Assembly (NCBI RefSeq): GCF_010389155.1
Contig: NC_057768.1
Coordinates: 48,401,633 to 48,465,632, forward strand
Length of the DNA: 64,000 bases
Reading direction: 5' to 3'
Source of the DNA: Erigeron canadensis
Taxonomy: Eukaryota; Streptophyta; Magnoliopsida; Asterales; Asteraceae
Shown: positions 11,646-21,203 of the stretch, in pieces
Layout of the letters: the number at the start of each line of letters is the position of its first letter
Position numbering within the stretch: position 1 is the stretch's first letter
Program-made: the position numbers and the translations under genes
The notes under the pieces: generated by a model
What the model saw: the letters and a program-made list of their open reading frames with translations, nothing else
What the model was told of the DNA's origin: nothing
Databases searched by the model: none

Positions 11646-13003
11646 TGTTGGAAAACTTAATGTCAAAACATTTACGTATAGAAGTCAGTTTGTATATATG
11701 TGGGTCAAATACTTTAGTCTAGTATAATTGGGTCATTAGATGGGCTATTCGGTTTGGGCTGCAAGCCAACAAACCTTCTGTATATATAAATAAAGCCCTG
11801 TGTCGATTAGATAGAAACGTTGCCACAGTTATCCATCAGTTATACCGGTTCACTATGAAACTGCCATTCACACCTGTTGGAAGCAACGATTAAGTGTGTG
11901 TATATACTAGGATATGTGTCGATCAAAACTATCAGTTGTATCACAATTCTCTGTTAATATTATTAGTGTTATTATTATAGTTATTCTCCTTCTATTTCTC
12001 TATATCTTTATCGATAAAACCTGTGATGAATTTAACCAAGAAACCAGTCACGGTTGGTGTTTTGGTCAAAAATTATCCAAGATAATCAACCTTGAAGACT
12101 TAGATCAACTATGTAACCAAACTTTCGTTCGTGAGTTTAAGGGCTTGTAAAATTGGTTTAGATTCAAAGATGCGTTTAAAATAAGTATGATAAATCAAGA
12201 TTATGTCGACTTAAACAAAAGAAGGTAGTCAAAAGATTTCGCAAATAACTATATAATCAAATATAAGATAGATTAAGCAAGATAAAGAAAGATAAACGTA
12301 AATAAATGCGGAAAATAAAGAGAAAGGAACAAAGAACACCGAGATTTGTTATCGAGGAAAAGCCCTTAATCCTTATGGATTGCCGGCATAAAAACCCGGG
12401 AGGAAGCAATCGTCCCTGCCTTGTTCTTTATTAATGGTGTAAATTGGTTACAATGATAGAGCGACTTGATCGATCTTTCTAAGTAAAGAAAAGTGTGTTG
12501 GTTGTTTACAAGTGTGAGCAGAGAAAATAAGCAAGTAAATATGTGAGTGTGTGTAACGTTGTATATCCTATGATCGATCAGGTCCTCATTTATATAGAGC
12601 AGCCTAGTAACTAATTTTCCGAAATTACAGGGATCTTCCTGGTCTTCATCTGGTGAACGTTGAAGCATATCTTGACTGATATTGTAGCCGTTTGAAGATA
12701 TTCTCCTCATGCTGAATTCCTCTTGAAGTCCGATTATGATGCTGGACTAAGTCTTCTTTGCATGTTGATCAAATAAGACATGTGTTGAATCTCTTTTATA
12801 CCGTTAGAGATATTTCCCTTGTGATAAATATCAAGTTACCTGCATAATATTCTCATAAAAACAATACTTGAAGTTTATCGTTAGTAATTCGTCAAGGCGT
12901 GTCAAGATCCTGAAGGTCCATGATCTTGAGGTCCCAAGATAATGAAACCTGAAATTTCACCGATAACAGTTGGGATGAGAAATCGTCTTAATCAGACCTT
13001 ACA
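11646..13003 (+). repeat. 5' LTR of the ARID element, split by a solo LTR
   Basis: 11646-12057 and 12974-13003 together match the 3' LTR at 14945-15386 from TGTTGGAAAAC to CCTTACA. The 911-base block between them is a later insertion described separately. Confidence 0.9.
12053..12973. mobile_element. Solo LTR nested in the 5' LTR
   Basis: The inserted block 12058-12968 (911 bases) begins TGTTTTGGTC and ends CGATAACA. It is flanked by the exact 5-base duplication GTTGG (12053-12057 and 12969-12973), while the uninterrupted 3' LTR has a single GTTGG at that place. TG...CA ends, a 5-base duplication and no internal coding domain fit a solo LTR left by recombination of an unrelated element. Open frames inside it look incidental. 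Confidence 0.85.
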
Positions 13004-13562
13004 GTGGTATCAGAGCGTTGGGCTCGATTCCTGGAAGAAGCCAACACAAAGAAGATTGGGATTAGGGCTTAAAAATCCCCAATTCAATAAGAGGTTTGGT
13101 ATTGATTCACTACTATGGAAAAGAAATCAAGTCAGAAGGATCAGTCAAGAATGCAAACAATTTTTGAGAGACAAACTCTTGGAAATTGAAGGCTTTAACA
13201 AAAGAAAAGCCAAAGAATTTGGTATGATTCACGACACCAACAGACCATTCACTCAGGCCGAAAAGGGCAAGAAGAAGAAAGGGAGTATTCGGTGTCGACA
13301 TAGGGGACATCCCTATTGGTTTTGCCCACACAAGATTGAACCAGACTCTGACAAACAAAAACCACTTCCAGACCCCATGTTCGACCCGCAAGACAACAAA
13401 GAAAAAGGGGAAACGAGTGGTGGCAGTAATGAAGAATTAATGAAAGTTAATAGAGACGTTATGGTGAGGGAACGGTTGCACAAAACTGGAATGATATCTG
13501 TTATGTTAACCACACTATTAAAGATCATCTTAGTCCTTCCAAACATTTATTTGTTAGAATGA
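13004..13562 (+). pseudogene. N-terminal basic region of the ARID element protein
   Basis: The open frame covers a Lys/Arg-rich segment (for example FLRDKLLEIEGF, then KGKKKKG) and a Cys/His cluster, CRHRGHPYWFCP, that looks like a variant zinc-binding motif. A probable start (MEKKSSQ near 13116) lies in a neighbouring frame, which suggests a frameshift near 13150. After about 13470 the meaningful reading moves to the frame used by the downstream ORF, so the last 30 residues of this frame are probably not real. In that other frame, WNDICYVNH and following residues resemble the region before the copia pre-integrase segment. A TAG at about 13649-13651 interrupts it. Function unknown; a gag-like packaging role is conceivable. 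Confidence 0.5.
13005..13016 (+). other. Primer-binding site, ARID element
   Basis: TGGTATCAGAGC lies one base after the end of the 5' LTR. It is the standard complement of plant initiator-Met tRNA. Confidence 0.9.
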
Positions 13563-13660
13563 AACCCGCTTTCGATACACCAACGTATGAAATAGGAGAC
13601 AAATTCTTGTTTGTAAATGGAAGGGGCGAAGTGATTGTGGATACAAATTAGAATGGTTTA

Positions 13661-14755
13661 GTGATTCCTAATGTTTGTTACACACCAGAACTTGGAATTA
13701 ATGTTTTAAGTCACCAACAATTGTTAGCACAAGGTTATGAATTATTATTCAACCAAGGAAAGTGCAAAATTCGTTATATGTTTGATGAGTGTGAAGGATT
13801 TGAAGATGTGACTGAAGAAGATGTAAAGAACATTCAACATAAGCTTCTGGTGAGATATTATGATTCCCTTGTACCCAAGACGAAGGCTGACATTGAATAT
13901 GAACGTATGTGTGAAAAGTTGGAACTCAAACCAGAGATAGAAGTAAACGGCCAAGTCTACAATCTGCAAGTAGACTCACTTGAAGGGTTAGTAACTTTCT
14001 TTGATCTTGTTAAGAATAACTTTGTTTTGAATGGAAATAGGAAGTTATTTGATAAGCAATTCGATGAAATGGTGAAATGGTTCTACTCGAATTATTTGAA
14101 ACGATTGAAAGTAGAATGCATACCACCAACTGTAGGAAATAAGCAAATAAGTTTGTTAAAATTGTTTAAGATTGTTGAATCTTTTGGAGGGTATTACTCC
14201 CTGCTTTTTGGAAAGGTATGGGGAAAGGCTTGTGTGGAATTTGGAATACCTAAGGAGTATGAAAACGAGTTAAAGGATTGTTATATTAAGTTTATAGATC
14301 TTATAGTTTGTTATTATGAAACTGCCAAAAGGGTTGGCAAGAAAAGTGGTGTTTTAGAAGCCAATGAGGCTTGTGATTCTGTTGGAATCAGAAAGAAAGG
14401 TTTTGCTGGAACCATTGGAGATCGCCGTGGCGACCAGAGTATAGAAGGCACATTGGGTGCTAGTGGAAAAAATGGTAGGAACTTGTATGACAAACCAAAT
14501 GGGAAGAGCATAGTCGAAGAAGAACTCAAGACAAGCAAATCTATAACATGTTATCGCTGTCAAAACCTTGGACATTATGCCTATGAATGCCCAAGTAAAA
14601 ACAAGAACAATAGTGGAATAGAACTGAAGAACGATCAAGAAAGTGAAGGCTGTTTAAAGAATGGAATCGCAACGGGTCAAGGCTGCAAATTTGGAATCGA
14701 AACAGAGAAGAAAGGAGTGCTTGAGGACTGCAAAACTGCTGCAAAACTTTACTGA
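13661..14755 (+). CDS. ARID domain plus CCHC zinc-knuckle protein of an LTR element
   Basis: A 364-residue open frame. Residues 1-30 (IPNVCYTPELGINVLSHQQL) resemble the copia pre-integrase region. Residues about 130-222 match the ARID/BRIGHT DNA-binding domain: PPTVGNKQISLLKLFKIV, then FGGYYSLLFGKVW, then the closing helix ending YYE. Residues 297-310 form a CCHC knuckle (C297, C300, H305, C310, spacing 2-4-4), the motif retroviral and retrotransposon gag proteins use to bind nucleic acid. The first residue is GTG-coded; upstream the same frame is interrupted by TAG, so this is the downstream part of a longer protein. After the stop at 14753-14755, another frame continues with an acidic tail (EEDIDDDDF) ending near 14898, which implies a frameshift near the stop. 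ARID proteins normally bind AT-rich DNA in chromatin complexes; a role in the element is inference. Confidence 0.82.
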   Translation: MIPNVCYTPELGINVLSHQQLLAQGYELLFNQGKCKIRYMFDECEGFEDVTEEDVKNIQHKLLVRYYDSLVPKTKADIEYERMCEKLELKPEIEVNGQVYNLQVDSLEGLVTFFDLVKNNFVLNGNRKLFDKQFDEMVKWFYSNYLKRLKVECIPPTVGNKQISLLKLFKIVESFGGYYSLLFGKVWGKACVEFGIPKEYENELKDCYIKFIDLIVCYYETAKRVGKKSGVLEANEACDSVGIRKKGFAGTIGDRRGDQSIEGTLGASGKNGRNLYDKPNGKSIVEEELKTSKSITCYRCQNLGHYAYECPSKNKNNSGIELKNDQESEGCLKNGIATGQGCKFGIETEKKGVLEDCKTAAKLY

Positions 14756-14931
14756 TTGAAGATGGAACAATGTTCCAGCATGCCGAAGACAAACAAGCAA
14801 GCAACAAGAAATCTGCAGAAAGTTTGTACACTGATCAGAAAGGTGTCAATAAAGAAGAAGACATCGATGATGACGACTTTGTTATCATTATCAATTGAAG
14901 CCTCAAGTTCAAAGAAGGAAGACGTTTTGAC

Positions 14932-14944
14932 ATTAGGGGGGAAA
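14932..14944 (+). other. Polypurine tract, ARID element
   Basis: ATTAGGGGGGAAA lies directly against the 3' LTR. This is the expected plus-strand primer. Confidence 0.85.
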
Positions 14945-15386
14945 TGTTGGAAAACTTAATGTCAAAACATTTACGTATAGAAGTCAGTTCGTATATATAT
15001 GGGTCAAATACTTTAGTCTAGTATAATTGGGTCATTAGATGGGCTATTCGGTTTGGGCTGCAAGCCAACAAACTTTCTATATATATAAATAAAGCCCTGT
15101 GTCGATTAGATAGAAACGTTGCCACAATTATCCATCAGTTATACCGGTTCACTATGAAACCGCCATTCAAACCTGTTGGAAGCAACGATTCAGTGTGTGT
15201 ATATACTAGGATATGTGTCGATATAAACTATCAGTGGTATCACAATTCTCTGTTAATATTATTAGTGTTATTATTATAGTTATTTCCCTTCTATTTCTTT
15301 ATATCTCTATTGATAAAACCTGTGATGAATTTAACCAAGAAACCGGTCACGGTTGGGATGAGAAATCGTCTCAATCAGACCTTACA
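14945..15386 (+). repeat. 3' LTR of the ARID element
   Basis: An uninterrupted 442-base LTR, TGTTGG...CCTTACA. Over 412 plus 30 bases it matches the two parts of the 5' LTR. A possible TATA (tatatatataaata) is present about a third of the way in. Confidence 0.9.
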
Positions 15387-15391
15387 AGAGA

Positions 15392-16439
15392 CATGTTACA
15401 ATAATTTATCTATTATAGAATTTTTGTAATATAATAATATATTTGGATAATGATTATTAGAGTTTTTAATTTATAGCTAATCTAAATAATGACATAAGCG
15501 AGAGATAATTTGATGAAATTGAACAATTTTATTGACTGATAAGTCATTAGTTCGATTGTCTTATAATATATATTAAGATCACACGTAAAGACAAAACTTC
15601 ACTATTTACTTGGTAAAAGTGAAACATTAACATGTTAAACATAATCATTAAATTTTTAAATTTAGTAGGTTAATAAAAGGCCATTAAAAAAAAAGTTTGA
15701 TGACACTTTGTGGACCTTTTATAAAACACACGTAAAATGCTCCATTTAAAAAAACATGAAGAACAACTTATGTTACCGCACATATGTTTTCCATATATAT
15801 AAATATCATTAATCTCCTTAAAAATGTATTGTTATAGACTTATAGGTGAATCAATATTGGTATCACAACTACTAATTGATAACCTTTATAACATATTATA
15901 CAAACCAGTAAAACATGTATAATATATAATATCAATTGTAATACCAATAGCATATATCTTCTTAAATGGATATAAATATTTTTCTTTAAATATGTGATCA
16001 CTTAGAATAGTTGAGTTCGTCTACCTTTTTTATATATTTTCTTATGATTATGATGATAGTTAAAGCAACAAGTTTTTTTTTTTTTTTATATCTTTATTTT
16101 TAACTCAACTTCATATTGTCTTCATTAACTATATAATCTTAAAGTCCTTTAAGATATAAGTATCCACCAGAACTTTTAGTAAGATAACTTTATGAATTTT
16201 TAAAAAATAAATAATTTAATAGTTAGATGTAGTGTACAAGAGATCACAAGCTATAAACATCCTATCCTAGATATAAACTCTAAAATTGAAAAAAGAATAG
16301 TTTCATAGATAGTTATGAAATATCCTCATTAAACAACATGAATCCGTTTGACACAATGGATGTACATTCTTGGCGAGAATTTATAAAATTGGGAACTTAC
16401 GGCTTCTAAGATTTTCCATACCCATGTTTATGAAACAAT
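15392..16439. other. Intergenic, AT-rich
   Basis: No gene, RNA gene or bounded element recognised. A run of 16 T's is near 16073-16087. Confidence 0.6.
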
Positions 16440-16724
16440 ATTTTATCTCACTCATAAGGATTATGAAACCATCTGGGTTGGATCAGTGGTTGAAGTTTAT
16501 GCCTCTGGAAATAGAGGTCATGGGTTCGATCCTCATACCCAGCAAGGCTGGAGGTCCTTTTCTACCTATGGTAGAACCTGAAAGCAGCCTCTCTACCTTT
16601 GATAGGGGTAGGGCTGTCTATATATCAACCTCCCCATACAACGTCGAAGACGGTATTGGGACCCAAAACCCGTTAAAGACGGCATTGGGAGTTACTTTTA
16701 TTTTATCTCACACATAATGATTAT
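16440..16724 (+). mobile_element. tRNA-derived SINE, copy 2
   Basis: Same family as 1743-2013. The element is about 16465-16699, with a B box GGTTCGATCC near 16523 and the same body and tail. It is flanked by a 25-base duplication (ATTTTATCTCAC...GATTAT) at 16440-16464 and 16700-16724, with two mismatches between the copies. Confidence 0.85.
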
Positions 16725-17206
16725 AAAATATTGAAAAAAGTTATTTTGTTAGAATGAAAGGACTAAAGAAAACAATTGTGAGTAGTATAGGGGTTAAACA
16801 GATACCAAAACTAATTTAATGTCACATGAAACTGGTGAAGTAGGGAAGAAAGAGAGAGAAGTGTGGATGAGAAAGAAACAAAAACCAATTAATTCACACA
16901 CAAAATATAATATACATATACAAATATATATACAGAAACCCCCAATTGTTGCTTATGTGATTATTCCCTCTCGAAATTCACAACGAATCCATCTCACCTT
17001 TTTTAACCCCATTCCCCCTAACTTTTCCTTTCTACTAGTATTTCGTAGCTGCTATTTAATAATATATATATATTACTGATAGCTAGCTCTCTGACGACTG
17101 ATTATTCCACGGCCATTTGTTTTGTATTTTGTTAATTTTCAATAATATTCAGTCATATTGTATCAGATACATATATAGATATAGGTATATATAAATATCG
17201 ACATAG
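16725..17206 (+). promoter_or_regulatory. Upstream region of the ABA receptor gene
   Basis: About 480 bases between the SINE and the receptor ATG. It is AT-rich, with several TATATA stretches (for example 16922-16932 and 17062-17073), any of which could serve as TATA box. No single element can be chosen by eye. Confidence 0.35.
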
Positions 17207-19578
17207 ATGGTGATCACCGGAAAAGACGACGGAACAGATTCATCGTCATCGGAAAACGATTACATTAAGAAACACCATAAGCATGAGGTTAAAGATAATC
17301 AGTGTACTTCTTCTCTTGTTAAACATATCAAAGCTCCTGTTCATCTCGTAAGTTCCTCCTCCTCATTTCTCTATATATATCTGTACGACTGTATGTATAA
17401 TTATATATTTTAGTGATTTTATTTTATTTCGTGGATCTGAATTGAAGCTAATGCATGTTAGTTAATTTCAGTAGTTATAATATTCAAGTGTTAATTAACT
17501 GATAGGTTTTTATGTTAGTGATATATGTATTTTATCATATTTTTGTGTGTGTATGTTTATATATATATATATAGTTTCAACCAACACATTGATCTGTTAA
17601 AACACTTTTTGTTTTATGCATAGCTAATTTTCATTGTTTTCGACATAAAATTGAAAATCTGCATTTATATTTGAGATGCAAATGCATCAATAATGTTAAA
17701 CTACTTCTTTAAAAATGTGCTATTCTCTGATTGTTTTCAGAACACTATATATTCTGATTATTTGAATTATGTCAATAACAGGAGAAAAGTTTGGTGTAGG
17801 AATAATTTTGTTTGATGAGTTTGAGAAGCAAAAGGCCAAAGGCATCAATTTTAAGTGTTAAGCTACTTTTTAAAAATTCTGTTATTTCTCTAATAGTTAT
17901 CCGAACACCAAATTCTGATTATTTGCATTTTGTCAATAACAGGAGAGAAGTTTGGTGTAGGAATAATTTTATGTGCGTCAAGTTGTATAGAAAGGTGCAT
18001 CACGGTGTAAAAATAATACGTTGTACGTGTTACTTCCAAAATGTTTCATAAACTTTCTATCGTAAATATTTTTTTCCTAAACCCCATTCTTGTTGGATAA
18101 TCTTCCCTAAGATGTCATATTTAAACACCCTCAACATGTCATAAGTAGCTAAAGTGCTTATGTTTTAATACTAATTAGATATGATATTAGTGTCGTTAAG
18201 CATGTTATTTTGAAGCAAATCTAATTAGTTTAGAAGCCTAAACATTGGTCAAACACCAATAGTGTAAACAAAAATATTGGTGCCACAACTAAAATGCATA
18301 ATTAGCACTTGTATTGTAAAATTGGTCAAACATTAAGTTTTGGACTTTCGGCTTTTGGCTCTTTTTGTGAGCTAGAAAAATGATAGTAATATAGAAATGG
18401 CCGGAATATGCCAAAATTGTTTAGGATCCACGAGGTATCATACATAGGACAAATTTTTTGGAGGTGCATCAGTGCACAATAAAGTTGCTCAACTGGTCCC
18501 CTCTCTCCTGGCTTGGTCTAAAAGACAGAGACATATCAAAAATGGCCATTTAATTTTTAGTTTCCAGTTATGATAAAGAAGTGTTAGTTGGAATAGTTAT
18601 ATTTAGTATTTTACTTAGTTGATTCTAAAACGTTGTGGATTCAACATTTTGGCATACAACATACTTATCTAATTAAGGACACAACTTATTCATATGAGGT
18701 TAAAGTTATTGTTAAATCAGATAGTGATCTTACCATTGTAAGTTCCTTGACCTTTATTTTAGTTTCTTAACAAGTTAATGAATCCTAACTTGACCAACAT
18801 GTTGGACAGGAGGAAATATCATTGATAAGTCCTAACGTGATCACCGCACGGGAAGTATATATACTACGAGTATTGTACAATGAATAGATTTGATAGCAGC
18901 GTATGCTATGGCAGACATTAGACTTCTATTTTTTAAGTGTATGCAATTTAGCCCCGGAAAAAGATAATTGTATAGGAAAGGGGAATATACTACTGTAGAT
19001 ACACACGAGATGACTTACATTTACTAAATTATTTTTTGAATGTTTTTATAAGGTATGGTCTTTGGTGAGGAGGTTTGATCAACCACAAAAGTACAAACCG
19101 TTTGTCAGTGGGTGTAATGTGCAAGGTGACCTTGAAATTGGTAGCGTCAGAGAAGTAAATGTTAGATCTGGGCTTCCTGCTACCACAAGTATGGAGAGGC
19201 TGGAACTTCTCAATGAAGAAGAACACATACTGGGCATGAGAATAGTTGGTGGTGATCACAGGCTTAAGGTACATCCCTTGTTCCAACATGACACACACCA
19301 TTATTTTAGTTTTTATTATTGGTTATTTCCTGAAATAAATTCTCTTTCAATTTGTACAGAATTACTCGTCAATCATTACACTTCATCCAGAAGTTCTTGA
19401 CGGGAGGCCTGGGACTTTGGTAATTGAATCATTTGTGGTGGACGTGCCAGACGGCAACACGAAAGATGAGACATGTTACTTTGTGGAGGCACTCATAAAG
19501 TGCAACCTGAAGTCATTGGCTGATGTATCAGAGCGCCTGGCTGTGCAAGACCGAACGGAATCTATAGTTCGAGTGTGA
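17207..19578 (+). CDS. PYR/PYL/RCAR abscisic-acid receptor, PYL8/9 type
   Basis: Soluble ABA receptor of the START/Bet v 1 fold. When ABA binds, the gate closes and the receptor inhibits clade A PP2C phosphatases, releasing SnRK2 kinases. Three exons: 17207-17347, 19053-19268 and 19360-19578; all junctions are GT/AG and in phase 0. They give 191 residues, close to the roughly 190 of PYL8/9. Key features: K62 (in QKYKPF), the usual anchor for the ABA carboxylate; gate SGLPA at 86-90; latch HRL at 116-118; and the C-terminal helix LADVSERLAVQ. Proline follows K62 where PYR1 has histidine, as in the monomeric PYL8/9 group. The serine/acid-rich N-terminus (DSSSSEND) is variable in the family. Intron 1 is long (1.7 kb) and contains an internal duplication. 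No disabling change seen. Confidence 0.95.
17697..17975 (+). repeat. Direct duplication inside ABA-receptor intron 1
   Basis: 17697-17815 and about 17856-17975 are imperfect direct copies. Shared phrases include attctgattatttg, gtcaataacaggagaraag and tttggtgtaggaataatttt. It is probably a local tandem duplication in the intron. Confidence 0.7.
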
Positions 19579-21203
19579 TTTTAGTGGAAGCAGAGATTAG
19601 TAGTAGACTGGACTGGACTGGACTGGACTGGAGAATCTCCCATCCTTGTGCATATAGCATTAGAGACCTTTCTTCCTAATTGGACAAAAAATCTGATCGT
19701 GTTTCGCAAATCCCCGTACCTTTTTGTGAACAATATGTTTTATTTTCATTGTCAAACTCTTCATACTTGCTCTGAACACAATCCTAGGGAGCATTTAAGA
19801 AGCTGTGTTCTTTTGTGAATATGAATAAATAGAATAGAAAGTTTTGATAATTGCTATATGTAAAGAAAGTTCTAACGTTGGGCCTGAATGCTGTAATGAC
19901 TATGTTTAGAGTTTTATACTTGTTGAACTTTAAATTCTAAGGCTGAAGTTCATCTATATATAAAACGGTCTTTTGTGTGTGTTACTGACAGGTGTTAGTT
20001 TGTAAATGGCTGCTTGCCGTTCACTTCGAAAAATCACATTGGTTTTCTACTTATCTATGTGAGTTTTGCCCAAATATATAAGTACATGCCCATTTGGTCA
20101 TCAACTTTGTGTCTTTTAGAAAGAAAAAAACAGGCCTTAAAATATACATATGCTTGACAAAAAATAATGGCATTTCATGGGTTGGAGGTAATAACAGAAT
20201 GTGGAATCGTTCTATGTAGAGACTTGATACCTCACTTTACTATCAAAAAATCGAAATGCAGTAGACAGGTACCTGCAACATGGCTACCCAAATCAATTCC
20301 TACTATGTTAGTTATTCAGTTTTTGGGTTTTGGTTATCCCAAATCTCTTGATTTTCAGATCAAGCAACTCTAGTTTTCAGTTTTGTTTTATTTCTTGAAC
20401 GTGGACTAAAATGTACAACTTTTTTATTTTATTGATGGATCACCTTAGATACTGGTAGCTGTTTGATCTCAAACTGGATTGTGATTTGTGAACCAAGACA
20501 GACTCATCCTTTTGAATCCAATGTATTTTCTTGTCCTACAGATGTCGTTTCATCTATCAAAATTAACCCAGTTATGAATGTGACTGAGCTTAAAATCGAT
20601 TATATTTCGTACGGATGGAGATCGGGCCATACATACTCTGGTCCTGGTTATAGTTTGGGGTCAGTTTCAATATTTTGGGCCGAGCACCTAACTTATCTGA
20701 AATCACATTATTGAAGAAATCGAAAAGAAGAAAAAATTGGTTACTGCTAGTATTTTTAAACTTTCCTCCAACTTTTTTTTTTTTTTTAATCTTGAATATC
20801 ATTTTTAATTTCATTTATTTAACTAACACAATATAAGGAAAAATGAAATCTTCATGTCACATTCCCTATTTTGTACAAGGAAGGAAAATAATGCAGACTC
20901 TAAATCTAACCGTTAAACAGCAGATGATTTGTCCTATAATGTCCATAATATCTTAAGCCATCCATTCTCGCCCACCCCATGTGCATTCTGAGCAATCTTC
21001 CACACTCTTCTCCTTCACTCACTCACTAGCAAATAAAAGAAGAATACCATCAAATTAATAAACTAGTACACAAAAAAGTCTGTCAGAAAACCAACTGTCA
21101 CATAACACAACAAAACAAATAATCACCATCCTATCATTTCATGTCTACAAAACGTACCTCTCTAAATTCTATCAACTAAAGTTACACATTCCATAAACAT
21201 AAA
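19579..21203 (+). other. ABA-receptor 3' region and intergenic DNA
   Basis: A pentamer run (ACTGG repeated five times) at 19608-19632 falls in the probable 3' UTR of the receptor. A candidate polyadenylation context (gaataaata) is at 19822-19830. Open frames at 20167-20373 and 20463-20714 match nothing I recognise. The last few hundred bases before 21204 should hold the polygalacturonase promoter; I see no clear TATA. Confidence 0.5.

Larger units (their letters stand above)
11641..15391 (+). mobile_element. Non-autonomous LTR retrotransposon carrying an ARID-CCHC gene
   Basis: A plus-strand element bounded by two LTRs that are each 442 bases once a nested insertion is removed. 5' LTR: 11646-12057 plus 12974-13003. 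3' LTR: 14945-15386. It has an initiator-Met-tRNA primer-binding site at 13005-13016 and a polypurine tract at 14932-14944. The flanks are AGACA (11641-11645) and AGAGA (15387-15391), a 5-base target duplication with one difference. The 1.9-kb interior codes no reverse transcriptase, RNase H or complete integrase. It carries a short basic region, a piece resembling the copia pre-integrase segment, an ARID domain and a CCHC knuckle. By eye the LTRs differ at about 18 positions, so this insertion is older than the copia element at 4.5-9.3 kb. Confidence 0.9.

Noticed and set aside
12366..12710. 114-residue minus-strand frame
   Set aside because: Inside the solo LTR; no domain.
16370..16717. 115-residue frame
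   Set aside because: Also reads through a SINE copy.
20167..20714. Two short frames after the ABA receptor
   Set aside because: No domain, no splice sites that extend them and no similarity I know.
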